This document shows, in pieces, positions 11,672 to 22,510 of a stretch of DNA of 64,000 nt. The first letter of the stretch is position 1. Each line of letters begins with the position of its first letter. The notes beneath the pieces are model-generated. The model ran no database searches, was not told the origin of the DNA, and saw only the letters and a list, made by a program, of their open reading frames with translations. The stretch is from Corydoras sp. C115 (taxonomy: Eukaryota; Chordata; Actinopteri; Siluriformes; Callichthyidae), in contig JAFMOC010000027.1 in assembly GCA_019802505.1 (NCBI GenBank), positions 1,808,001 through 1,872,000 of the forward strand, given 5' to 3'. A program made the translations under genes and the position numbers.

Positions 11672-11929
11672 TTTTGTCAAATAAAATCATCCTAATTTTT
11701 AGGTTTTTTTTAGGTTTTTCCTTTGAAGTGGAAAAAAGTCCAGAAGGGGGATCCCATTTACGGTGCTCTAGAAAAACAAGTAAAATATATAAAAAAAATC
11801 TTTTTTAAAAACTACGCTTATAGCACCATCTTGTGGTGAAATTTTAACTGATTCGACTATCAGTCGACTACAGGGAAAATCTGACGAATCAGATTCGACT
11901 ATGAAAATCCTTGGTTGAATACACCCCTA
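11453..11929. mobile_element. hAT-like MITE, copy 2
   Basis: Same family and orientation as the copy 15 bp to its left, with the same internal TA tract position. Its own flanking octamers are CTATATAT and GTATATAT. An extra AT-rich segment replaces part of the interior (about 11690-11810), so the copies are related but not identical. Confidence 0.65.
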
Positions 11930-11965
11930 GTATATATATTATGGTGTAAAGTTTAGATTAAGACC

Positions 11966-11971
11966 TTTATT
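11966..11971 (-). terminator. Possible gzf1 polyadenylation signal
   Basis: The minus strand reads AATAAA about 430 nt past the gzf1 stop codon, just beyond the end of the second hAT-like element. This gives a plausible 3' UTR of under 450 nt. Use is inferred. Confidence 0.4.
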
Positions 11972-12396
11972 GGTTTATGCCTCCATCACTATTTCCTCTG
12001 CATGTTAGTTGTGATGCAACAATTCAGAACGAAACTTCTATCAACGTCTCCTGCTTGTTTTCTGTTATCTCTTATTTGGCCTGTTTGTGTCGAAAAAGTC
12101 TCATCACCTTGTATTTGTATGTTGAAATTTGTTGGCAGACACTTTCTGACATCTGTGGGTGGTGAAAGAGGATGTGCACTATACTTATACGGTTCATTTT
12201 AGACTGCGTGTGGAACCATTCTGGTACCATTGTTCAAAGAAAAACAGCACACTGATCTTCAGTCTTACTGTATTGTTTGACAATACACTGTTGTAACTAT
12301 TTTTACAAAACATGCACATTACTGTTAATGTGAACTGAATCCTACTTTGTCTCAACAATGAATTTAATTTTCCCAAAACGTATTACAACATTAGAT

Positions 12397-15300
12397 TTAA
12401 TGAACTTCAGAAATCTCCACCTCCTCCACCGTTTCTGTAGTCTGCACATGCTCAGATCCTTGAGGGGCCTCTGAATTTTGATTTTCTAACTGTCCTGCGT
12501 TACATTCAGGGGATTCGGACAAAGCGACTTCGACTGGAGTAAGAAGAGAATCTGTGACTCTAGATACAGGTGGCGCACCGGGGATCGCCGAGGTCAGGAT
12601 TTCATCAGAAACGGCCGGTTCGTTGAGTTGGACAGTGGGAGCCAGTGATACCGTGTCAGTGATGGAATGTGCCACTGTGATTGGTATGGAAAAGGGCATA
12701 GCAACCGGGATCCCAACGCTGGAACTGTCCACGGAAATGACGCTGGCTCCGTCTGCAGTGACGATGGGCTGCAACTGTGAGCCAGGAGGTATGTCTGTTT
12801 GAATAACGGTCAGGTTGCCCAGTGCTGCATGGCTGACCACAGCGATGGTGCCCGGCCACTCTGCAGAAATAGTCATTGGCTCTTCTTCCTCAGGCACAAA
12901 CTCTTCAACTTTAATCTCGTTCACCTGCAATATCTCCTGCTTAGAAATCTCTGGTCGTTTGTCCTTCTTCAGAGAAGAGTTTTTAGGTTCCCTACTGTGT
13001 TCCTCTATGTTCCCTTGAAGTACGACCAGGTAGTTTTTCCAAGGCGTGTCTTTGTTGTGAGTCTGTGGATTGACAATATAGAATGAACCTTTGGCAAAGC
13101 ACAAACAGATCCAAAAAAAAAAAAACGAAGACAAATTGATGGTTGGGGTCAGAGCACAGACATGATACAGCGCTCCTGAAACAATTCGATTTATGGGTTT
13201 TGCTTAAGAGCCCTCATTAGAAACTATCGGTGGACTCGAATGATGACTTATGTACAACTTCTTAATTCAATTTGCTCACACTTTCCAAGTTTGTTTTAAA
13301 GGTTTCCTAAATTCCTTAATGATTTCATTAATTATCTCCCGCTTTATCCTCTATTAGGGTCGCGGTGGGGTTCCCCATGCCCATCCAGGGGAGAACATCT
13401 CGGGCGCTGGGCAGATAGACCCAGGACAGGGCGCCAATCCATCGCTGGGCACACACTCACTCACACATACACACTCTATATGGGGCAATTTTGAGAATTC
13501 AATTGACTTGATCCATGTTTTTGGACTGTGGGAGGAAACCGGAGAACCCGGAGGAAACCCACGCAGACACGGGAAGAACATGGAAACTCCACCCAGATGG
13601 GGATTCGAACCGGGAATCCCTAGCGCTGAGAGGCGAACGTGCTAACCACTAAGCCACCGTGCCGCCTCCTCAATGATTCAATGTGCTTAATACAAACATA
13701 CAGCAAAATAGTTTTCATAGCAACTTCAATCTCTTTTTTAAAACCCTCCTTTCTTGATTAGTCAGAGTTATGTAGGTTCGAATCCCGATCTGGGTGGTTT
13801 CCATCTTCTCCATTGTGTTTCGCATGGGTTTTCCAGATTTCCTCCCACAGTCCATAAACATGGATTCAGGAAAAATTGGAATATTTTTTCCCTATCTAAA
13901 TCGCCCCTAGGGCGGCACGGTGGCTTGGTGGTTAGCACGTTCGCCTCTCAGCGCTAGGGATTCCCGGTTCGAATCCCATCTGGGTGGAGTTTCCATGTTC
14001 TCCCCGTGTCCGCGTGGGTTTCCTCCCACAGTCCAAAAACATGGATCAAGTCAATTGAGTTCTCCAAATTGCCCCATATAGAGTGTGTCTGTGTGAGTGA
14101 CTGTGTGCCCAGTGATAGATTGGCGCCCTGTCCTGGGTGTATCTGCCCAGCGCCCGAAACGTTCTCCCCTAGATGGGCATGGGGAACCCCACTGCGACCC
14201 CAATAAGGATAAAGCGGGAGATAATGAATAAATGAATAAATTGCCTCTATATTGTGTCTGTGTGACTGTGTGTGCCCAATGATGAATTGGCGCCCTGTTC
14301 TAGGTGTATCTACCCAGCGCCTGAAACGTTCTCCCCTGAACGGGCATTCGAACAAGATAATGAGAGGTGATGCATGCATTATACCTTTAAGTGATTACTC
14401 ATTTTAATGCAAGTATCCCTGCTGTATGCTTTATGTTGTGTGTGGAAATGATTTCCACAGCTACTGGCACGTACCAAAGCATGCCGGCGGAGAGTAGATT
14501 TGTCGGTGAAGGTTCGTCTACACATGCTGCACATATACGGCTTCTCTCCCGTGTGTGTCCTCTGATGCCTCTGAAGAGCATTAAGTTGTGTGAACTGCTT
14601 GTCACAGTCAGCACACTGGTACGGCCTTTCACCTAAACAAAGTGCAACGAGAAACCCAAACTGAATCACGCTTTATCTGAACACTGATTAAAAATCAATA
14701 ATGATTTCATTCATATTGATTATCAAGCGTTGAGGGATACCTACCTGTGTGTATCTTCATATGCTGATGGAGCGAGTTACGCTGGGCAAATGCTCTTCCA
14801 CATCGGTCACACTTGTATGGCTTTAGGCCTGAATGGATCCGGGCATGATGTTTTAGATATTCTTTGGATGCAAAGCTTTTTCCACAGTTTTCACACATAA
14901 AAGGCTTCTCACCTATAAATATCAACACATCAGTGAAGTACAAACAACAGTTGAATGGCTGCTTAAGTCATTCATGGTGGCACCTGTGTGGGAGCGCTTG
15001 TGATAAGCCAGCATGTGGTTCTGGGTAAACCGAGCATTGCACAGGTCACAGGCAAAAGGTTTCTCTCCGGTGTGAGTCCTGTGAATTACAAAAAACTGAC
15101 TTGTCTCAAAAGGAAAGTTTAGGGTGTGAGGTAAAGACCAAAGAACAACATAGTTACCGCAGGTGAGTCTTGAGTGCTGAGCTCTGAGAAAAGCGAGCGC
15201 TACATGTGTTACAGCTGTATGGTTTATCCCCCGTGTGGGTCCTTTTGTGCAAAGCGAGGGCCGTTTTGGAGCTCAGAGATTTGCCACAGATGGGACAGAA

Positions 15301-16451
15301 AACACGGCCCATTCCACCCTCATGTACTTGGCGCGTATGCCTCGTGACATCTTTCTTGCGTTTGAATGCTTTGTTACACATGTCACAAACAAAAAGCCTT
15401 TCGTCATTGTGCACATGTCGCTCGTGTATCTTCAGATTGCAGCGATTGGCAAATTTTTGCTGGCAGATCTTGCAGCAGTAGGTCGTATCGGTCTGAATGC
15501 CATGACTGATCCGAATGTGCTTCAGGTAGCTTTTCTCGTAACGAAAAGACCGGCTGCATTTGTCACAATTAAACTTCGTGGTTTCGGCTTTGCGTCCGCT
15601 TTCATCTACCTCGGTTTCCTCTACGTCTTCGGCAAGTATCGAGTCCGTTTCCTGCGGGTTATCTTCTTGAGTCTCGTGGATGAAGGCGTATGCAGACTCT
15701 GACCCACTGTCTGTAAGAGTCTCATGATCTGTAATGATCTGATTAGCAGATACATCTGCTGGGGTTTCACAAACCTCTTGCGTTCCTATCGACTCCTCTT
15801 GTGTCGCTTCTGATTCCTCATAACTTAAAGCAGCATCAGACGTCTCCATTTGAGAGCTTTCTTTGTGGTCTGCCTCTTTCTTGCTGAAGACCACGACGAC
15901 TCGGCGACCTGCCAGCCTGCTGCTCCTCCTGCCCTCCAGAAGTTTTCTCTCTGCCTCAGATTGACTGAGAATTTGCTTCTGATCCATCACTTTCTTTAGA
16001 GTTTTCTTTGACTTCGGTTTTTTTCCCTTCATGCATTTTTTATTTTCCCCAGCACTGGCACATTCATAGTCATGATCCAGAAGTTTGGTATCACAGGCGT
16101 CCACTAAGTCCTGACAGTCTAGTAGTTTCGCCATGTGCAATATGCCGCTAAGGTTATTTTTTTCCACTTCCATTTTCCCAGAGTACACATATTCTATAAA
16201 TTTAATAAAGGCACCGGGGTGAATGTCAGTCAAGAAGACTTTTTTCACTTCACCTGCTAAGAGAATGGACTAAAATATCCACTCGATGCAGCAAGCACCA
16301 GTTGGTGAGCTTCAAATTCTTCCAGCTCCCCTTGGAAGTCTACTTGCACTGTAACATCACACAGGTTTCCAGCGGTTCTCAAGTTCCACATCGCATCAAG
16401 TAAATGCTCATGATGCGAGCTGGATGTTAAGTGTACCATCTGATCTCCCAT
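12397..16451 (-). CDS. gzf1: GZF1-like BTB/POZ protein with ten C2H2 zinc fingers; one apparent frameshift
   Basis: GZF1 is a GDNF-induced, sequence-specific nuclear transcriptional repressor. Coding exons on the minus strand: 16451-15158, 15078-14984, 14912-14745, 14632-14475, 13062-12397, all with GT/AG junctions in phase. The BTB domain covers about residues 10-115 (NLCDVTVQV... LVLAASSGYF). A basic and acidic linker with SSRLAGRRV follows, as in human GZF1. Ten C2H2 fingers lie at about residues 294-574, five of them from the first coding exon. The last His of finger ten comes from the final exon, just before NKDTPWKNYLVV, which matches the human NKNTPWKSFLVI region. The tail is acidic. 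Near 16271 the reading frame shifts by one base, giving a stop after 64 codons; both flanks match the family. This is either a real lesion or a missed A in a short A run. Allowing for it, the protein is about 793 aa (human 711). The start chosen is MGDQM at 16451, and M5 is an alternative. Confidence 0.92.
13333..13666 (-). mobile_element. DANA/mermaid-like SINE in the last gzf1 intron
   Basis: Full-length antisense copy, imperfectly flanked by CCTTAATGATT and CCTCAATGATT. Confidence 0.9.
13765..14358 (+). mobile_element. Old SINE split by a younger SINE
   Basis: The older copy is seen as 13765-13910 (B-box region to CTAAATCGCCCCTAG) and resumes at about 14241-14358 (TTGCCTCTATATTGTGTCTG to ACAAGATAATGAG). 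The insert between them is the young copy at 13912-14240. This lies in the last gzf1 intron. Confidence 0.75.
13912..14240 (+). mobile_element. DANA/mermaid-like SINE nested in an older copy
   Basis: Sense copy close to consensus from GGCGGCACGG to GATAATGAATAAATG, inserted in the middle of an older member of its own family. Confidence 0.9.
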
Positions 16452-16555
16452 TAATATTTTTGTAATAATCTGTATAGAAAGAAATAGGAGGCGATTAGAG
16501 TTGCATAAAAAATGAAAATAAGATTGGATGGTCACTATTTGGACAATTATTTATT

Positions 16556-16867
16556 TTTTTTTTGGGGGGGGGTTCCCCATGCCCATCCAGGTAAGAACGT
16601 TTCAGGCGCTTGGCAGATACAACCAGGACAGGGTGCCAATCCTTCGCTGGGCACACACTCACTCACACACACACACTCTATATGGGGTAATTTGGAGAAT
16701 TCAATTGACTTGATTAATGTTTTTGGCCTGTAGAAGGAAACCAAAGAACCCAAAGGAAACCAACACGGACACGGGGAGAACATGGAAATTCCACCCATAT
16801 TGAAATTCGAACCAGGAATCCCTAGTGCTGAGAGGAGAACATGCTAACCACTAAGCCACTGTGCCAC
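16556..16867 (-). mobile_element. DANA/mermaid-like SINE in gzf1 intron 1
   Basis: Antisense copy whose tail end is replaced by a T10G10-type homopolymer junction at 16550-16572. The body is moderately diverged. Confidence 0.85.
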
Positions 16868-16899
16868 CCTACTTATATATAATGCATTGTATAATTTCT

Positions 16900-17228
16900 A
16901 AGGCATGGTGGCTTAGTGGTTAGCACGTTCTCCTCTCTGCACTAGGGATTTCCGGTTTGAATCCCAATCTCGGTAGAGTTTCAATGTTCTCCTCGTGTCC
17001 GTATGGGTTTCCTCCCACAGCCCAAAAACATGGATTAAGGTCAACTGAGTTCTTAAAATTGCCCCATATATAGTGTATCTGTATGAGTGAGTGTGTGCCC
17101 AGCGATAGATTGGCGCCCTGTCCTGGGTGTATCTGCCCAGCACACGAAACGTTCTCCCCTGGATGGGCATGGGGAACCCCCCGACCCAAGTAGAGGATAA
17201 AGCGGAAGATAATGGATGGAAGGATGGG
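16900..17228 (+). mobile_element. DANA/mermaid-like SINE in gzf1 intron 1
   Basis: Moderately diverged sense copy ending AAGATAATGGATGGAAGGAT. Confidence 0.85.
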
Positions 17229-17246
17229 TATCATTTCTGCATTTGA

Positions 17247-17428
17247 TCATTTAGCAGATGCTTTTATCCAAAGTGACTTACAAGGTGAACACAGGGTTAA
17301 TCACATCCCTGGAGCAATGAGGGTTAAGGGCCTTACTCAAGGACCCACACTGGTGACTGCAGTGGACCTGGGATTTGAACCCTAACCTTCAGATTGATGG
17401 CCCAACACCCTAACCACTGAGCTTTCTT
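17247..17428 (-). mobile_element. L2-tailed tRNA-SINE, antisense
   Basis: Reads ATTTAGCAGATGCTTTTATC through CAAGGACCCACA to CACCCTAACCACTGAGC. It is a copy of the second SINE family, in gzf1 intron 1, and is abutted by the next SINE. Confidence 0.75.
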
Positions 17429-17431
17429 TTA

Positions 17432-17742
17432 TTCATTCATTATCTCCCGCTTTATTCTCTATTAGGGTCGCGGTGGGGTTCCCCATACCCATCCAGGGGA
17501 GAACGTCTCAGGCGCTGGGCAGATAGACCCAGGACAGGGCGCCAATCCATCGCTGGGCACACACTCACTCACACAGACACACTCTATATGGGGCAATTTG
17601 GAGAACTCAATTAACTTTATTCATGTTTTTGGACTGTGGGAGGAAACCGGAGAACCCGGAGGAAACCCACGCGAACACGGGGAGAACATGGAAACTCCAC
17701 CCAGATGGGGATTTGAACCGCTTTGATCCACTATGCCACCCG
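17432..17742 (-). mobile_element. DANA/mermaid-like SINE in gzf1 intron 1
   Basis: Antisense copy with target-site duplication GAGCTTTCTTTTA made from the end of the neighbouring L2-tailed SINE. The tRNA head is partly deleted. Confidence 0.9.
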
Positions 17743-18209
17743 AGCTTTCTTTTAATCAATCTATATCTATACAAACAATGCAATAATTGCAATAATTTAA
17801 ACAGTTGTTCTGTGATTACGCTTCACGCCACTTTCCTGCTTGGAACATCGGTTTCACTAAAAAAAAAAAAAAACTGTTTTAAAACGTCTTGTATTTTGTG
17901 CTTCGAATACAACCAACATTTAATACTTAAATGCGGATACTACTAAACGAAACGCCAGGCCTTAATTAAACACGAACCTAACGACAACATCGCGTCTTAA
18001 GTTTGTTACAAATCAATTGGTGAACCGCTTCTTGCGTTTACAGAATGAACGTCCTAGCTTTAGCAAGCTATAGTTTGCAGGTTGCCACCGCGATAAAGCT
18101 GCTTTTAAACAACATTTCTAATCAGTGGGACGCGAAGCTGCTCGTGTTTTGTTTGTTCGTTTGAATCGACTGCGACTGTTAACGCCGTGTGTTATTGGAA
18201 ATGTCTTAC

Positions 18210-18340
18210 CGTAAGCTCGGTAAAATGGAGGCCCTTTACAAATGCAGTGTGCAGAAAGTATTTCCTGTAGAAATCGCACCCTGCGTTCATGCGTTCGGGG
18301 GAGAAGTGGATCATGGGAGTTGTAGTTCTGTAACTTCTTG
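18210..18340 (-). other. gzf1: Probable first exon of gzf1 (mostly 5' UTR) with splice donor
   Basis: The minus strand has a consensus donor (exon ending CTTACG, then GTAAGA) at 18210/18209. It pairs with the acceptor before 16469 (pyrimidine-rich, ending ATACAG), which gives a 1.74-kb intron 1. The upstream exon boundary is not defined; a ZNF143-type promoter site lies at 18312-18326. The exon contains an ATG at 18290 whose frame is open through the junction into the MGDQM frame. It would add 33 residues with no similarity to the N-terminus of human GZF1 that I can see, so I treat the exon as 5' UTR. Confidence 0.55.
18312..18326 (-). promoter_or_regulatory. ZNF143/THAP11 (SBS-type) site in the gzf1 promoter
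   Basis: The minus strand reads ACTACAACTCCCATG, matching the core of the Staf/ZNF143 binding site ACTACAAYTCCCA. Such sites sit just upstream of, or at, the start sites of many vertebrate housekeeping genes and are often bidirectional. It lies about 100 nt upstream of the gzf1 exon 1 donor. A copy with one core change sits in the duplicated segment near 28583-28597. Confidence 0.6.
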
Positions 18341-18376
18341 GCGTCCTCTTCAGGTTTGTTGATGTTGATTGAACAT

Positions 18377-19069
18377 TCATTCATTCATTCATTCATTATC
18401 TCCCGCTTTATCCTATATTAGGGTCGCGGTGGGGTTCCCCATCCCCATCCAGGGGAGAACGTTTCGGGCGCTGGGCAGATACACCCAGGACAGGGCGCCA
18501 ATCCATCGCTGGGCACACGCTCACTCACACACTCTATATGGGGCAATTTGGAGAATTCAATTGACCTGATCCGGCGACACGGTGGCTTAGTGGTTAGCAC
18601 ATTCGCCTCTCAGCACTAGGGATTCCCGGTTCGAATCCCCATCTGGGTGGAGTTTCCATGTTCTCCCCGTGGCCGCGTGGGTTTCCTCCGGGTTCTCCGG
18701 TTTCCTCCCACAGTCCAAAAACATGGATCAAGTCAATTGAATTCTCAAAAATTGCCCCATATAGAGTGTGTGTGTGGGGGTGAGTGTGTGCCCGGCGATG
18801 GATTGGCGCCCTGTCCTGGGTGTATCTGCCCAGCGCCCGAGACGTTCTCCCCTGGATGGGCATGGGGAACACCACCGCAACACTAATAAAGGATAAAGCG
18901 GGAGATAATGAATGAATGAATGAATGAATTGACCTGATCCATGTTTTTGGACTGTGGGAGGAAACCGGAGAACCCGGAGGAAACCCACGCGGACACGGGG
19001 AGAACATGGAAACTCCACCCACATGGGGATTCGAACCAGAACGTGCTAACCACTAAACCACCGTGCCGC
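18377..19069 (-). mobile_element. SINE upstream of gzf1, split by a nested SINE
   Basis: The outer antisense copy occupies 18377-18572 and 18919-19069, with target-site duplication TGATTGAA at its outer ends. It lies immediately upstream of the gzf1 promoter. Its left part, together with the promoter, is duplicated at 28.5 kb. Confidence 0.88.
18573..18918 (+). mobile_element. Nested DANA/mermaid-like SINE upstream of gzf1
   Basis: Sense copy inserted in the antisense SINE, with clear target-site duplication ATTGACCTGATCC on both sides. Its GAAT tail is the 3' end of the segment retroposed to 28.5-29.2 kb. Confidence 0.92.
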
Positions 19070-19423
19070 CCTGATTGAAAAGCAAGAGGAAAAAAAAGAC
19101 CTCTAATTAACTCTACTCATATGATTAAGTTTGTACAGTATGTAAATAGATTTTTCATATAGAACTAACAAGCGAGAGTGTTTTATAGTTTTAGATGACT
19201 ATAGAACACTAGTTTAGCACAGGAATATGTTATTAACTGATGCACTTGTGTCACCATTTGCTCACTGAGCCATTCTTTTTTTATGACAAAATACAAAGTG
19301 ATGTTTTGGGTCATTTACCTAAAATAAGTAAAGTGATTACATTAGCCATTCCTATACTAATAATAATAATGATAACAAATTGTTTGCAATACAGCTTTTA
19401 AATTAACTAAACATGATAAGATT

Positions 19424-19662
19424 GGGCATCGTGGCCTAGTGGTTAGCATGCTCGCCTCAGTGCTGGGGAACCAGGTTCAAATTCTGTTTTAAGTGGTATT
19501 TCCATGTTCACTGTCCACGTGGGTTTCCTACACATCTCTGGTTTCCTGCCACAGTTCAAAAACATGAATTCAAGGGGAACCTGCAGCTCTAAATTGCCCT
19601 GTTTAAACTGCCATTATATAGTGTGTGTCCAGTGATTGGCTGGCTCCCTGTCCTGGGTACCT
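19424..19662 (+). mobile_element. Old diverged SINE of the main family
   Basis: Head GCATCGTGGCCTAGTGGTTA and core segments are recognisable, with many changes and no intact tail. Confidence 0.7.
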
Positions 19663-19721
19663 ATGTCAACATTAATTCCTTTTGTTCATTTTGAATATAT
19701 ATTAGATATTAAGTTATTTCC

Positions 19722-19892
19722 AAATTGCCCCATATAGAGTGTGTACAGTATCTGTGTGTGTATGTGTGAGTGAGTGTGTGCCCAGCGATAGACTGGCGCC
19801 CTGTCCTGGGTGTATCTGCCCAGTGCCCGAAACATTCTCACCCCCCCCCCCCCCCCCCCCCGAATAAAGCGGAAGATAATGGATGGATGGAT
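19722..19892 (+). mobile_element. 5'-truncated SINE with an internal C21 run
   Basis: Sense 3' half from AAATTGCCCCATATAGAGTG, interrupted at 19841-19861 by 21 C in place of the CCCTGGATGGGCATGGG segment, then AATAAAGCGGAAGATAATGG. Confidence 0.8.
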
Positions 19893-19899
19893 ATTAAGT

Positions 19900-19970
19900 T
19901 ATTTAACAGATGCCTTTATTCAAATTGTGTTGCAATATGGGTTAAGGTCCCTGCTCAAGGACCTATATGT
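19900..19970 (-). mobile_element. Fragment of an L2-tailed SINE
   Basis: TTAACAGATGCCTTTATTCA to CTGCTCAAGGACCTA is antisense to the middle and tail of the second SINE family. Confidence 0.5.
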
Positions 19971-19991
19971 ACTTTGGTGTGTGTGTATGTA

Positions 19992-19993
<2 letters not shown>

Positions 19994-20083
<90 letters not shown>

Positions 20084-20428
20084 TTCATTCATTCATTATC
20101 TCCCGCTTTATCCTCTATTAGGGTCGCGGTGGGGTTCCCCATGCCCATCCAGGGGAGAACATCTCGGGCGCTGGGCAGATAGACCCAGGACAGGGCGCCA
20201 ATCCATCGCTGGGCACACACTCACTCACACAGACACACTCTATATGGGGCAATTTCGAGAATTCAATTAACTTGATCCATGTTTTTGGACTGTGGGAGGA
20301 AACCGGAGAACCCGGAGGAAACCCACGCAGACACGGGGAGAACATGGAAACTCCACCCAGATGGGGATTCGAATCGGGAATCCCTAGCGCTGAGAGGCGA
20401 ACGTGCTAACCACTAAGCCACCGTGCCG

Positions 20429-20498
<70 letters not shown>
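19994..20498. repeat. (TA)n microsatellite split by a SINE
   Basis: TA tracts at about 19996-20080 and 20431-20498 are the two halves of one microsatellite, interrupted by the SINE at 20081-20430. The total TA length exceeds 150 bp. Confidence 0.95.
20081..20430 (-). mobile_element. DANA/mermaid-like SINE inside a TA microsatellite
   Basis: Full-length antisense copy, very close to consensus. The target-site duplication cannot be seen because both flanks are TA repeat. Confidence 0.92.
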
Positions 20499-20500
<2 letters not shown>

Positions 20501-21599
20501 GATAAGTATTTCCATAAATTTTAAATCCCATGTCACATCCATATACAGGGAGGTTTACTGAAAGTTGGCACACAATAAAGCAAAGATCAACATAACAAAG
20601 TCCTGCCCACAAAATACATCACATTTGTATTAATCCAGTATATATTGTACTATATTATACTACCAATGAAAAAGTATTTTTATAGAGGACACTTTAACAC
20701 TTTCCTATTATTAAATCTCTGTTTCAAGTCTATTCCTGTGTGTGCCTGAAGGCCCTGAAGGCAGAATGCAGCCTACATAGTTTCTGAGTGATGCCCATGC
20801 TCAGGGGAGGGGGTCCAGTTTCAGAGCTTGTGAGAACCACTTGATTACTTGTCCATTGCTGATAGTCCCAAAACTCTTGATTACAACCAGTGACTAATTT
20901 TATTACTAAGAATTAAATATGTTGGTGTTTTGATGTATAGTTATTAGTATAAATGTTACAGGGATAGTCAAGTACATATTATTGATGTGTACTTGTTAAC
21001 ATATTGATTACTTTTCGAATTCTAAAATACAAGCCTAAATAAATAAGACGACAGTATATCGCCACATGAGGTCACTGTTGTATACACATTTATTTTTGTG
21101 AAGAACAATTGGCTGGTTACTTTTACTGTTACTGTATATACTGTTAAGCTTAAGATTAGATTTATGCGTTTTATTAATATAAGAGGAATATTAGTCCCAC
21201 CATAAGGAAATCCGCTACATGTAATGTTCATTACAACGGCTTTAGTCCACCTAAACAATACTGATATATTACCACCTCATAGGAAACACATATCTTACAG
21301 TTAGAAATGAAAATAATGTGTTTGCTGTCTGTTATTTTTGCAGTGGCACTGGGTTTACCACAGTTTAATATAAAAAAAAAAACGTGTTTACTGGTTGCAT
21401 AGACATCATACACACTAACCAACAAGTGTTAAGAGCATTTAAAAAAAAAAAATACTAATTTGGAATGGCTTGCTTATCAAATTCAAACTTCAAACTGTGC
21501 TAGTACTCTTTGCAACTCCAGGATTTACCAGGGGGCTGCCAGTCTTTTTTTTTTTTCTTTTCTTTTTTTTTATTGACATAGGAAATCCATACGCCTTAC

Positions 21600-21960
21600 A
21601 TTTCGCTTAATGAGTTCTGCAAGTGCACAGCTCCTTCCTGTGACTCATTCTGCACTTGTGTGGACCGGAGGCTGTGGTTTTCCATTTACCCCTGGACCCC
21701 AGCCATGGTGTCTGCAAGTCTGCACGCCTGTAACCCTGCACGCCTCTGAGGCAGGCAGCGAATGAAACTGTCCTCATGCTTGAAACAATGGAGAACCGTT
21801 CCCTGGATGGCTGAGGTTACTGTTTGTGCCATAGGCTTAGATCCTGTGCAGTATCTCCTTGATGTGTCAATGATTTCTGAGCTATTAATCCTCGCCTGTC
21901 CATCAGGGAATGATTTGGGATGGCGGAAGGCTGTTGGAGCAGCTGCCTGATTAAGTGTGT
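21600..21960. promoter_or_regulatory. Candidate conserved non-coding element
   Basis: This stretch is of balanced composition without simple repeats. It includes TGTGACTCATTC at 21640 and homeodomain-like ATTAATCC near 21884. It stands out from AT-rich flanks but has no coding signature. Conservation is inferred only. Confidence 0.25.
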
Positions 21961-22358
21961 AGTCACAGCACTGGGAAGCCTTTTTTTTCAGAGGACTATT
22001 AAAAACCACATAACTGACAGATGAGGTGATAGGCTGGTGTGATGCAACCCCTTAGCCAGAAGAGGTAAAAGAAAAGATGAAAAATATTCCAGCATGAAAA
22101 CATATTAGAGTTTCACAAAAATCATTAATACATCGTGCGCTGCTGCAGGTCTGAAGTCAAGGGTAAACTGTGACACATGTACAACACCAATATTAGTGTC
22201 AATAATAATAAAAACAGGAAATGACTCACATAAACCAACTGTGATGTTTATTTTAATGTACTGATTAATATACATAGCACATTGCACTTTGTTAAAAGAA
22301 GTGGAATTCACTAAAACATTTAATCACAAACTTTTAAAGCTTTCATTAAAAACATTTG

Positions 22359-22510
22359 GTTATTTAGCAGACACTTTTATCCCAACTTGATAGTTGGTGT
22401 CAGAGTTGATACAGCACCCCTGGAGTAAAGAGAGTTAAGGGTCTTGCTCAAGGACCCATATTGGTAACTTTAGTGGACCTGGGAGTCGAACCCACAACCT
22501 CCAGATTGAT
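22359..22510 (-). mobile_element. L2-tailed tRNA-SINE, antisense, old
   Basis: TATTTAGCAGACACTTTTAT, CTTGCTCAAGGACCCATA and GGAGTCGAACCCACAACC mark the tail, middle and B-box region of the second SINE family. Confidence 0.7.

Noticed and set aside
12554..13086. Open frames on the plus strand across the last gzf1 exon
   Set aside because: They are antisense shadows of the gzf1 C-terminal coding exon, which has correct splice sites and family similarity.
15235..15702. 155-codon plus-strand frame opposite the zinc fingers
   Set aside because: Shadow of the gzf1 finger array, with no features of its own.
21686..22009. 107-codon minus-strand frame
   Set aside because: No recognisable domain or splice signals. 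Counted as part of a candidate non-coding element.
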